From the NCBI GenBank assembly GCA_003552605.1, contig PUNN01000025.1, positions 1-11,549 on the forward strand: 11,549 nt of DNA, written 5' to 3'. Below are positions 5,140 through 11,549 of this stretch, one piece after another; positions within the stretch are counted from its first letter, which is position 1; each line of letters begins with the position of its first letter. Under the pieces are notes generated by a model. The model did not search any database. It saw nothing but the letters and a program-made list of their open reading frames with translations, and had not been told where the DNA came from. Source of the stretch: Phycisphaeraceae bacterium. GTDB taxonomy: Bacteria > Planctomycetota > Phycisphaerae > Phycisphaerales > Phycisphaeraceae. Both the position numbers and the translations under genes were made by a program.

Positions 5140-6822
5140 ATGTCCGTATCCGTGTTGCTCCTGACGCTCAACGAACAGGTCAACATTGAAGCGTGCCTCG
5201 ATTCCATCTCGTGGTGCGATGATGTGGTTGTGCTTGATTCAGGAAGTACGGACCGGACGGTGGAGTTGGCACGCGCCCGCGAGGCGCGCATCTACCATCG
5301 CGAGCTTGACAACTGGTCGGCACAGCACAACTGGGCGCAGTCGAACATTCCCTTCAAGCATTCGTGGGTGTTCAACCTCGACGCCGATGAGCGCATGACC
5401 CCCGCGCTGCGGGACGAAATCCTGTCGATCGCCGCCAATCCGGACGAGCAACGCATCGGGTTCTACTGCGCACCGCGCAACCACTTTTACGGGCGATGGT
5501 TGCAGCGCGCGATGGCGCCGGCAATGGTCTTGCGCCTCTTCAAGCCGGGCAAAGTGCAATTCAGCCGTGCGGTCAACCCGCGCCCGGAAGGTCTCGATGG
5601 CGCACATGGTTACCTCGAAAACCAGTTTCTGCACTACAGCTTCAACAAGGGCCTCGCCCACTGGTTCTATAAGCACAACAGCTATTCCACCCTCGAGGCG
5701 GTCGAGGGATTGAAGCAGCGCAACGGGGGCCGGCAGGCTGTGCTGCATCAGCTCCGTCGCCTCTTCAGCCGTGACCGGCTATGGCGACGGCAGGCCTTCA
5801 AGAACTTGACATTCCACCTTCCCTGCCGCGGGCTGTTGCGGTCGCTGCAAGTCCTGCTATTGAATCGTGGGCTGCTCGACGGCAAACCCGGGATCGCCTA
5901 CGCGGCGATGATCGCCTTGTACGAACACTGGATCGAGCTGAAGATGCAGGAACTGGGAGGCCGGGATGGCAATGCCGCATCCGGCAATGACTATCCCTCG
6001 GCAGGAAACGAGTCCATCCAGTTGTCCGGTACCGCCCCATTGCCGGGACTGGATGTGCTGATTCCCACCAACGAACCGGGCCCGGTGGTGGATGCCGCTC
6101 TCGCCCATGCGCAGAGGATCGGTCGTCCCGTGGTCGTAGCGAGCGAACACGACGGCCGGAGTTGTCTCGGTGAACGCAGCGCCGTGGTTCACCCGGCGCC
6201 GCGCGCAGGTGAGCCGATCACGGAGCCGTGTGTGAAGGGTGAATGGGTGCTGCTTCTGAAACCGCACGAGCGCATCAACCCTGCGCTGCGTGAGGCCATC
6301 CGGCAGGCGATGGCCTCACCGGCCGGTGCCTGGGCTTACAGGATTCCCCGGAACGAGGCGCTGCTCGGCCGCGCATTGCGTCACGGGGGTGTTCGCTCGG
6401 TCGCGCCGGTGCGGCTGGTCCGCCGCGAAGTGGCGAGGTGGGCTGACGGTGGCGATCGCCCCTCGCTCTGCTGCCGCAGCCAAGGGCGGGTGGATCGGCT
6501 CGAGGCCCCGCTGTGGCGGATCGAGACGGAGGCGGCAGAACAGCGGATTGCACTTCAAATCCGCCGCGCTGAGGAGCGAAGCATCGCCCGGGCACGGCGA
6601 CTGGCGACCGCGGCCCGGCCGCTGCGCTGGTGGAGCGCACTGCGGCCGCTGTGGCGTTTCATCGACCTTTACCTGCTGCGCCTCGGCATCCTCGACGGCC
6701 GCCCCGGCTTCCACCATGCTTCCTTGGAGGCCGGTGAAGCGCTGATGATCCACATGCTCTGCGAGGAGCGGCTCAACGCGATGGAGGCTGAGTCCGGGGC
6801 AAAAGCCCGGGACGGGGGATAG
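5140..6822 (+). CDS. Tandem family-2 glycosyltransferase (WaaE-like) with degenerate second domain
   Basis: 560 residues, about twice a usual WaaE/KdtX-type glycosyltransferase. Residues 1-272 form a GT2 domain: VSVLLLTLNE at 3-12, VVVLDSGSTDRT at 29-40, the nucleotide-sugar/metal motif DADE at 81-84, and a C-terminal GLLDGKPGIAYA region at 244-255. Such enzymes add sugars to lipopolysaccharide core or similar glycans on the cytoplasmic face of the membrane. A linker (about 273-302) leads to a second copy (303-545): LDVLIPTNEPG, WVLLLKPHERINPALREAI and GILDGRPGFHHA align ungapped with the first copy, but DADE has become KPHE (374-377). The second copy is probably non-catalytic. The start is ATG 5140 because the family N-terminus begins there; a TTG at 5104 is also in frame. 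No Shine-Dalgarno is visible. Confidence 0.88.
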   Translation: MSVSVLLLTLNEQVNIEACLDSISWCDDVVVLDSGSTDRTVELARAREARIYHRELDNWSAQHNWAQSNIPFKHSWVFNLDADERMTPALRDEILSIAANPDEQRIGFYCAPRNHFYGRWLQRAMAPAMVLRLFKPGKVQFSRAVNPRPEGLDGAHGYLENQFLHYSFNKGLAHWFYKHNSYSTLEAVEGLKQRNGGRQAVLHQLRRLFSRDRLWRRQAFKNLTFHLPCRGLLRSLQVLLLNRGLLDGKPGIAYAAMIALYEHWIELKMQELGGRDGNAASGNDYPSAGNESIQLSGTAPLPGLDVLIPTNEPGPVVDAALAHAQRIGRPVVVASEHDGRSCLGERSAVVHPAPRAGEPITEPCVKGEWVLLLKPHERINPALREAIRQAMASPAGAWAYRIPRNEALLGRALRHGGVRSVAPVRLVRREVARWADGGDRPSLCCRSQGRVDRLEAPLWRIETEAAEQRIALQIRRAEERSIARARRLATAARPLRWWSALRPLWRFIDLYLLRLGILDGRPGFHHASLEAGEALMIHMLCEERLNAMEAESGAKARDGG

Positions 6823-6861
6823 AACCGCGGGCGCGAATCGGAAGCTCTCTCTCGATTTGCT

Positions 6862-6889
6862 GCAACGCCAAAGGGACGGTTGCCTTTTT
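6862..6889 (+). terminator. Possible weak intrinsic terminator after the tandem glycosyltransferase
   Basis: GCAAC (6862-6866) pairs with GTTGC (6879-6883) and is followed by TTTTT (6885-6889), 40 nt after the stop codon. An alternative pairing of GCCAAAGG with CCTTTTTGGC is also possible. The stem is short, so this is tentative. Confidence 0.35.
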
Positions 6890-7001
6890 GGCCTGCCCTC
6901 CGATCCACCCGGCACCGGTGAACCGGTCGCCAGTGGCAGCGGCCATCAAGCTGTTGCCGTTGCGGCTTAGCGCCGGTCACGCTGCTTGAGGTATTGCAAA
7001 C

Positions 7002-7925
7002 TCACCTCCCCCCACCGCGGAGGCGGTCGGTAATGTTGTACACCCATCGTGGCCAGATGCGGCGGTGGGCGAGGGTGCTGCGGGCGAAGTGGTCGGGGAA
7101 GCTGCGGCGGGCACGCTCGCAGAGTTCACGCAATCCATGCACGTGGCGGTTCCAGTACTGCCGATCGAGCATCTCGATCACCTGCCGGCCGATGCGGTCT
7201 TCGATCTCCGCCGCGACATCCTCACCAATCTGCCCGACGTGCTCGCGCACCCAGCGGGCCCGCGTCTCGCTGTGATAGATGCCATGCCAGGACGAGCGCG
7301 TCACCTGTGTGTCGTGCAGCCGCCGGGCGGTCAGTGGCCCTTCGGCCAGGCGCCAGCGCCCCTTCAACCGCAACGAAGCCGCCCAGATGGTGTCCTCACC
7401 GTGGCCGGAACTTTCATCGAAGGTTACACCATCGAGGGCATCGCGGCGGACGAGCACCGTCGAGGCGGGCACCGCCTGCATCAGGATGATGTCGGCCACC
7501 GTCGGGTCATCGGCGATGCGGTCCCACTCGCGGCGGCCTTCATCATCGAGCGACTCGCGGAAGAACAACAACCCCGTGTGGCTCGCCACGGCCTCGGGGT
7601 GGGCCTCGAGCACCGCGACCTGTCTTTCGATCTTCTCAGGCATCCACAGATCATCGGCATCGAGGTAGGCGATGAGGCTGCCGGTAGCGCGGGCGAGGCC
7701 GATGTTGCGAGCCTGCGACACGTTGCACGGCTCGACCCGCTCGAGTTTGACCACCCCCCCGCTACTCTCAACGTATGGTGTGATCACCTCGTGGCTGCCA
7801 TCACTCGAATCATCAATTATGATGACCTCGCGCACCGGCTCGGTCTGGGCAAGGATGGACTCGAGGCACGGCCCGATGTAATGGCGGACGTTATGGGACG
7901 GGATGATGACGGAGACGTCTGCCAT
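7002..7925 (-). CDS. Family-2 glycosyltransferase (GT-A fold)
   Basis: A 307-residue glycosyltransferase of family 2, typical of enzymes building surface polysaccharide or modifying lipid-linked sugars in the cytoplasm. Strand one is VSVIIPSHNVRHYIGPCLES (4-23); the nucleotide-binding motif EVIIIDDSSDGS spans 33-44; NIGLARATG precedes the metal-binding DxD in YLDADDLW (D89, D91). GHGEDTIWA (174-182) carries the acidic ED pair expected for the catalytic base, followed by RRLHDTQVT (201-209), the usual acceptor-side motif. The last 90 residues are basic and may contact membrane or acceptor. The start at 7923-7925 has GGAG six bases upstream. It converges on the tandem glycosyltransferase and diverges from the PAP2 gene. 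It is not closely related to the 5140 protein; donor and acceptor are unknown. Confidence 0.93.
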   Translation of the reverse strand: MADVSVIIPSHNVRHYIGPCLESILAQTEPVREVIIIDDSSDGSHEVITPYVESSGGVVKLERVEPCNVSQARNIGLARATGSLIAYLDADDLWMPEKIERQVAVLEAHPEAVASHTGLLFFRESLDDEGRREWDRIADDPTVADIILMQAVPASTVLVRRDALDGVTFDESSGHGEDTIWAASLRLKGRWRLAEGPLTARRLHDTQVTRSSWHGIYHSETRARWVREHVGQIGEDVAAEIEDRIGRQVIEMLDRQYWNRHVHGLRELCERARRSFPDHFARSTLAHRRIWPRWVYNITDRLRGGGR

Positions 7926-8142
7926 GGGTCACTCCGACGGCTCGGCCGGGAAGCCATGGGCGACCGCGCCGACAGCGGCCGGCCCGGCAGCGCCACCCAC
8001 CGGCGACCTGCCCCTTCTCGATGTCGACCATCCACCCTCGCGGGGAACAGTTCACCCTCGGACGTCCGTGCCGGCGGGGCAATGTTACCATCCCCGCTTC
8101 GCCACGGCCGCCACGGATCGGCGCCTGTGGCCACAGGAGTGA

Positions 8143-9030
8143 ATGGTGTCCTACATCTTCCAGCCATGGCGGATCGCGGCGTGGACGCATGGGCGCGCTG
8201 TGGCGGTCATGGGGGTGCTGGCGCTGATGGCGCTGTTGCTGGCCGATGCCCCGGTGATCGCCTCGGCGCGGGCGATGCCCGATGACCATCCGGTGCAGGT
8301 GTGGGCCGAATGGTTGACGCATTTCGGCCGGTCGGACTGGCTGCTGTTTCCGCTGGGCGTTGCAGGGATCACCGGCATCGGCGTGCTGCTGCTTGTCCGG
8401 TGGCGTTTCGGCGTGAGAACGGGGGCCGGTAGGGATGAAACGATGGCCGATGCTTGGCCGCGGCCGCTGCGGGCGATCGCCGCTTGGTGGCAGCGGTTGA
8501 CGGTGATCGTGGTATGGGCCTTCGCTTCGATCGCCGGCACGGGCATCGCCGTACAGGTGCCCAAGTTGCTTATCGGCCGCGCCCGGCCGCGGGAAGCAGC
8601 CGAACTCGCCGGGGCCAACGCCGCGAGCGAAGGCTGGCTGATCGAGGCCGGCCCGCTGGTCATGAAACCGCTGGCTTTCGACACCTACGACTTCGCCTCA
8701 TTTCCCTCCGGCCACGCCTGTGTCGCCGGGGCATTGACCGCGGTGCTCTGCATCGTGCTGCCGCGAGGGTGGTGGTTGTGGGTGCCGGTGGGCGTCGCCA
8801 TCGCGTGGACGCGATGCATTATCGGCGTTCACTACCCGAGTGATGTGGTTGTGGGGTTCTGGCTCGGCGCGGCGGGCACGGTGCTGCTGCGGCAACTGCT
8901 GATGCAGACACGCCACCGAACCGACCTCTGCCTGTGGCCGGTGGACCGGCCGGCGCTGTCGGCCGCATGGCGGTGGCTGCGTGATCGTGCGGGCAGCGGG
9001 GCTGCGCAGTCGGGCTCATCGCTGCAGTGA
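8143..9030 (+). CDS. PAP2-family membrane phosphatase
   Basis: A 295-residue integral membrane phosphatase of the PAP2 (type 2 phosphatidic acid phosphatase) superfamily. All three signature motifs are present: KLLIGRARP (141-149), FPSGH (187-191) and TRCIIGVHYPSD (223-234), giving catalytic H191 and H230 with D234. The first residue of motif 3 is T where S is usual. Hydrophobic segments near 17-38, 66-86, 120-137, 193-207, 210-222 and 235-251 suggest about six membrane spans. Members dephosphorylate undecaprenyl pyrophosphate, phosphatidate or lipid A phosphate on the outer face; which applies here is unknown, though undecaprenyl-PP recycling or lipid A would suit the glycosyltransferases nearby. 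AGGAG lies only 3 nt before ATG 8143, so the next codon GTG (8146) may be the real start. The C-terminal 45 residues are an extra soluble tail. Confidence 0.92.
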   Translation: MVSYIFQPWRIAAWTHGRAVAVMGVLALMALLLADAPVIASARAMPDDHPVQVWAEWLTHFGRSDWLLFPLGVAGITGIGVLLLVRWRFGVRTGAGRDETMADAWPRPLRAIAAWWQRLTVIVVWAFASIAGTGIAVQVPKLLIGRARPREAAELAGANAASEGWLIEAGPLVMKPLAFDTYDFASFPSGHACVAGALTAVLCIVLPRGWWLWVPVGVAIAWTRCIIGVHYPSDVVVGFWLGAAGTVLLRQLLMQTRHRTDLCLWPVDRPALSAAWRWLRDRAGSGAAQSGSSLQ

Positions 9031-9038
9031 AAATGACA

Positions 9039-9066
9039 GACCGGCCGGGCGCGGGCCCGGCCGGTC
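9039..9066. terminator. Perfect 12-bp stem hairpin downstream of the PAP2 gene
   Basis: GACCGGCCGGGC (9039-9050) and GCCCGGCCGGTC (9055-9066) form a perfect 12-bp GC-rich stem with a 4-nt loop, nine bases after the PAP2 stop. No T-run follows on the plus strand. On the minus strand the stem is followed by TGTCATTTTC, which is closer to a terminator tail. It probably stops transcription from either side, including read-through from guaA. Confidence 0.65.
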
Positions 9067-9320
9067 CATCCGCTTACGTTCCCGCGCCGTCCGTCCGCGG
9101 GACCTTCTTCCTCCGCTCCGCCCACTCGGTGGCGATGGTGCCAGCCGGTGCGGCCCGGGCTCCCGGGGCTTTTGCCGCGGTCTGCCGGGGTCGTGCCTTG
9201 CGTGGCTGACAGTCTTATCTTTCGGGTCGAACCCGGGGACACTTGAGTGAAACGACAAGATTGCGATGCACATCGTCACGCGCCCGTAACAGGCCGCCGG
9301 GCGGGCGCATCAGACCCGCT

Positions 9321-9342
9321 CATGCGCGATGCAGCGCGCATG
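9321..9342 (-). terminator. 8-bp perfect hairpin downstream of guaA
   Basis: CATGCGCG (9321-9328) and CGCGCATG (9335-9342) form a perfect stem with a 6-nt loop, 74 nt beyond the guaA stop on its transcript. No T-run follows, so it is at best a U-less terminator or an mRNA-stabilising structure. Confidence 0.35.
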
Positions 9343-9353
9343 CCACACGGCAT

Positions 9354-9367
9354 ATCAGTGGACTGAT
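9354..9367. promoter_or_regulatory. Short palindrome downstream of guaA
   Basis: ATCAGT (9354-9359) and ACTGAT (9362-9367) are perfect inverted copies with a 2-bp centre. The form resembles a small operator more than an RNA hairpin, because two bases are too few for a loop. No gene start lies next to it, so its function is unknown. Confidence 0.2.
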
Positions 9368-9415
9368 TTCGATCCCACGCACAAATGTGATGTAAACACC
9401 AGGCAGGCCGCCTCG

Positions 9416-10993
9416 TTATTCCCACTCGATCGTGGCCGGCGGCTTGCTCGATATGTCGTAAACCACGCGGTTGACCCCGCGCACCTCGTTGATGATTCGT
9501 GAAGAGATCGTCGCGAGCACATCGTAGGGAATACGCGCCCAGTCGGCGGTCATGAAGTCCTGCGTCTCGACGGCGCGAAGCGCCACCACGCTTTCATAAG
9601 TACGCCCATCGCCCATCACTCCCACGGCCTTGACCGGCAGCAGCACGGCGAAGACCTGGCTCGTGCGGCGGTAGAGCTGGTTGGCCACGATCTCCTCGAG
9701 CAGGATCTCATCACAATCGCGCAGCAGGTCCAGCTTTTCACGGGTGACTTCACCGAGAATGCGCACTGAAAGACCCGGGCCGGGGAAGGGGTGTCGCCAG
9801 ACGATCTGCTCGGGCAGGCCGAGCACCTCGCCGAGCCGTCGCACTTCATCCTTGAACAGGCTGCGCAGCGGCTCGATGAGATCGAAGCCGAGTTCGGCCG
9901 GCAGCCCGCCGACATTGTGGTGCAGCTTGATGTTCGCCGCCGCGCCGGAGTAACCCTGACCGCTTTCGATCACGTCCGGATAAAGCGTGCCCTGGGCGAG
10001 ATAACGGGCATCGGGGATATCACGTGCCGTCTGCTTGAACACCTCGATGAACCGGTGGCCGATGCGGCGCCGCTTCTCCTGCGGATCGGTCACCCCCGCA
10101 AGGTCGCCAAGGAAGGCATCGGCGGCATCCACCACGCGCAGGTCCACATCGAAGTGCCCGCGGAAGGTATGCTCCACCAGCGTGCGCTCACCTTTGCGAA
10201 GCAGCCCGTTGTCGACAAAGACACACGTAAGCTGCGGCCCGATCGCCCGGGCAAGCAGCGCGGCGACGACGGAGGAATCCACACCACCCGACAGGCCGCA
10301 GATCACCCGCGAATCGCCCACCGCCTCGCGAATCTCCCGCGACTGGGCCTCGACGAAGTCCGACATCCGCCAGCTTGTCGGGCACTGGCAGACATTGGTC
10401 AGGAAGTTACGCAGGATGTCGATGCCGTGGGGCGTATGCGTCACCTCGGGGTGGAACTGCACACCGTAGAACGGCTGTGACCGGTGGCGCACCGCGGCGA
10501 AGGGACAGTTGGCCGTCCGTGCGAGGGCGATGAAGTCATCACCGAGCGCATCCACCTGGTCACCGTGGCTCATCCAGACGGTCGTGTGCCCCGGAATCCC
10601 CTCGAACAGCGGCTGCGGCTCGATCACGTCCAGCCCCGCCCGGCCATACTCGCGCAACTGTGCCCCGCCGACACCAGCCCCGAGCAACTGGCAGGCGATC
10701 TGCATGCCGTAGCAGATGCCCAGCACCGGCACACCGAGCTCGAAAAGCCGCGGATCGCACCGCGGGGCACCCTCTTCGTAAACGCTTCCCGGGCCACCGG
10801 AAAGGATCAGCCCGCGCGGCTCGAGCTCGGCCAGAGCTTCAAGCGGCGTGTCCGGTCGCACCAGCAGGCTGAACACACCCGCCTCGCGGACGCGCCGGGC
10901 GATAAGCTGCGCGTACTGCGACCCGAAGTCGAGGATCGGCACCAGCTTGCCGCGAACACCCGGGGGCAGTTCGATTTTGTGTGTCTCACTCAT
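9416..10993 (-). CDS. guaA: GMP synthase (glutamine-hydrolysing)
   Basis: A 525-residue GMP synthase that converts XMP to GMP with ATP and glutamine, the last step of guanine nucleotide synthesis. The N-terminal class I amidotransferase domain (about 16-205) has ILDFGSQYAQLIARRV at 20-35, nucleophile C94 in LGICYGMQIACQ, and H181/E183 in GVQFHPEVTHT. The ATP-pyrophosphatase domain carries the P-loop SGGVDSS (235-241) and GTLYPDVIES (335-344). The C-terminal dimerisation domain includes FPGPGLSVRILGEV (403-416) and ends in SKPPATIEWE, the standard C-terminus. Length and motifs are complete, so it should be active. ATG 10991-10993 gives the family-typical N-terminus; a TTG 20 codons upstream (11051-11053) is in frame but adds an unusual extension. 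No clear Shine-Dalgarno precedes the ATG. It stands as a single gene. Confidence 0.98.
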   Translation of the reverse strand: MSETHKIELPPGVRGKLVPILDFGSQYAQLIARRVREAGVFSLLVRPDTPLEALAELEPRGLILSGGPGSVYEEGAPRCDPRLFELGVPVLGICYGMQIACQLLGAGVGGAQLREYGRAGLDVIEPQPLFEGIPGHTTVWMSHGDQVDALGDDFIALARTANCPFAAVRHRSQPFYGVQFHPEVTHTPHGIDILRNFLTNVCQCPTSWRMSDFVEAQSREIREAVGDSRVICGLSGGVDSSVVAALLARAIGPQLTCVFVDNGLLRKGERTLVEHTFRGHFDVDLRVVDAADAFLGDLAGVTDPQEKRRRIGHRFIEVFKQTARDIPDARYLAQGTLYPDVIESGQGYSGAAANIKLHHNVGGLPAELGFDLIEPLRSLFKDEVRRLGEVLGLPEQIVWRHPFPGPGLSVRILGEVTREKLDLLRDCDEILLEEIVANQLYRRTSQVFAVLLPVKAVGVMGDGRTYESVVALRAVETQDFMTADWARIPYDVLATISSRIINEVRGVNRVVYDISSKPPATIEWE

Positions 10994-11089
10994 GGGTCGG
11001 GGTATCCGCTCGCGCTGCGGGGCAAACGCGAGAGCATACACCAGCAGGTTCAACGCTGCGCGGCGTCAACCCGCAGGCCCAGGGCGAAG
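10994..11089 (-). other. guaA upstream region
   Basis: About 96 bp between the guaA start and repeat R2-2. On the minus strand a -10-like TATGCT lies at 11038 to 11033, roughly 40 nt before the ATG, but no -35 sits at proper spacing. CTCGCG/CGCGAG (11009-11014 with 11027-11032) could form a small hairpin. No purine riboswitch or other known leader is recognised. Confidence 0.3.
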
Positions 11090-11331
11090 GGTGCATGACA
11101 CGCGCCGCGGAAGGCTCTTGCTCCCTCTCCCCTCGGGAGAGGGCTGGGGTGAGGGTAGATTCGTGCCGGTCGTACCGCGGCTGAACCGAGGGCCGGCCCC
11201 CATGAGGCGGGAAAGACGGCACATGAAGCATTTGGGCGTTTGCACTGAGCTCCCCTCGCCCCGACCCCCTCACCCCGGCCCTGTCCCGAAGGGAGAGGGA
11301 GAAAAATGCCCGCGGGGCATGTCATGCATCC
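11090..11331 (+). repeat. Dispersed repeat R2, copy 2
   Basis: A 242-bp copy of the element at 4831-5075, in the same orientation. The ends GGTGCATGAC (11090-11099) and GTCATGCATC (11321-11330) match the first copy with one change. The left arm is here intact: CTCTCCCCTCGGGAGAGGG (11124-11142) then CTGGGGTGAGGG. The core again has AGATTCGTGCCGG, CCGCGGCTGA and CATGAGGCGG. The right arm has CTCACCCC and a GGGAGAGGGAG block. The coding-like 188-residue frame across it is a chance translation. Confidence 0.8.
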
Positions 11332-11405
11332 AAACGCATGGGGCCGCAAAAAAAGGGTGGCATGGTCAGCGGCTTCCGGGGGTGTCTGCAGCCGATGGCC
11401 ATGAG
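11331..11405 (+). repeat. Dispersed repeat R1, copy C (left half only)
   Basis: Directly abutting R2-2, this keeps CAAACGCATG, GGGTGGCATGGTCAGCGGC (11355-11373) and GCAGCCGATGGCCATGAGGG (11388-11407), the first half of the R1 element in the same orientation as copy A. The second half and right terminal repeat are missing or diverged beyond recognition. It may be a truncated or recombined copy. Confidence 0.7.
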
Positions 11406-11549
11406 GGTCCGTGACCGTGGGCTCAGGCTGAGCCGCTCCCCATGCGCTGGGCGCGCCGAGGGGTCGGTTAAGGTGGACTCGGCGCGGGGTTCACGCTGCC
11501 GTCACGTAGGGAGCCCGTAGGGCGACCGCAGTGACGGCAGCGTGCGCGA
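11406..11549. other. Right edge with a 14-bp inverted repeat at 11492-11544
   Basis: CACGCTGCCGTCAC (11492-11505) and GTGACGGCAGCGTG (11531-11544) are perfect inverted copies. The 25-nt loop holds a nested hairpin GCCC/GGGC (11513-11516 with 11520-11523). It may be a terminator, a REP-like palindrome, or the end of another repeat continuing past the window. No gene is seen between 11406 and the end. Confidence 0.6.

Larger units (their letters stand above)
9067..9415. other. Intergenic between PAP2 and guaA ends: hairpins, no confident gene
   Basis: The two flanking genes converge here. A minus-strand open stretch of 47 codons (9214 down to 9077, stop TAA at 9074-9076) has coding-like codons (…IATEWAERRKKVPRTDG…) but no start codon, and it ends just before the 12-bp hairpin. 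It may be the tail of a decayed gene or chance. Two inverted repeats lie nearer guaA and are listed separately. Other short frames show nothing recognisable. Confidence 0.4.

Noticed and set aside
7926..8142. Divergent promoters between the glycosyltransferase and PAP2 genes
   Set aside because: A TAACAT-like -10 on the minus strand at 8087 to 8082 has no -35 at suitable spacing, and no pair is visible on the plus strand.
7065..8285. 406-codon plus-strand open frame
   Set aside because: Antisense to the family-2 glycosyltransferase with intact GT2 motifs, and it also runs into the PAP2 gene. No motif of its own.
9219..9239. GGGTTCGACCC on the minus strand as a tRNA or tmRNA T-arm
   Set aside because: The bases after the loop do not pair with those before it in T-arm register, and no acceptor or anticodon arm can be built around it.
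9791..10480. 229-codon plus-strand open frame
   Set aside because: Lies entirely antisense to the guaA coding region, whose motifs are complete.
10848..11414. 188-codon plus-strand open frame
   Set aside because: It starts antisense to guaA and continues through R2-2 and R1-C. The product is a translated repeat of the kind often misannotated as a hypothetical protein.

Overview
The window looks like chromosomal DNA of a high-GC Gram-negative bacterium. I lean towards a planctomycete, perhaps Phycisphaerae. That is an inference from the LexA sequence style and from intergenic repeats whose chance translations resemble 'hypothetical proteins' I associate with that group. No rRNA, tRNA, CRISPR array, transposase or integrase is visible, and the confident genes are housekeeping or cell-envelope genes.

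Layout, left to right. A DJ-1/PfpI family gene (125-682, minus) is followed by a gene-poor stretch with one copy of a dispersed repeat (R1-A, 809-996) and a strongly base-paired leader. Next comes a three-gene plus-strand operon: a membrane-anchored DUF3137-like protein (1210-1920), LemA (1910-2485, TTG start, overlapping) and an NTF2/SnoaL-fold protein (2509-2892). Converging on it is lexA (2969-3607, minus). Upstream of lexA on the same strand lies a long Ala/Arg/Pro-rich open frame of unknown function (3399-4472) that runs into lexA out of frame. A composite of two repeat families follows (R1-B 4650-4813, then R2-1 4831-5075). Next is an unusual tandem glycosyltransferase (5140-6822, plus) that seems to start leaderless. 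A second family-2 glycosyltransferase (7002-7925, minus) converges on it and is divergent from a PAP2 membrane phosphatase (8143-9030, plus). About 385 bp of hairpin-rich DNA separates this from guaA (9416-10993, minus). The window ends with a second R2+R1 composite (11090-11405) and a long inverted repeat (11492-11544).

How the genes relate. DUF3137-like, LemA and SnoaL form a compact, probably co-translated unit. The unknown frame and lexA probably form an SOS-controlled unit with a shared upstream promoter. The two glycosyltransferases and the PAP2 phosphatase suit surface polysaccharide, lipopolysaccharide or lipid-carrier metabolism, though they are not one operon. guaA stands alone.

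Most notable: (1) the tandem glycosyltransferase whose second half keeps the fold landmarks but has lost the catalytic DxD; (2) two families of non-coding terminal-inverted-repeat elements, found next to each other twice and always upstream of genes; (3) the unexplained frame before lexA, with a perfect inverted repeat over its start codon. I found no convincing new multi-gene defence or mobile system.
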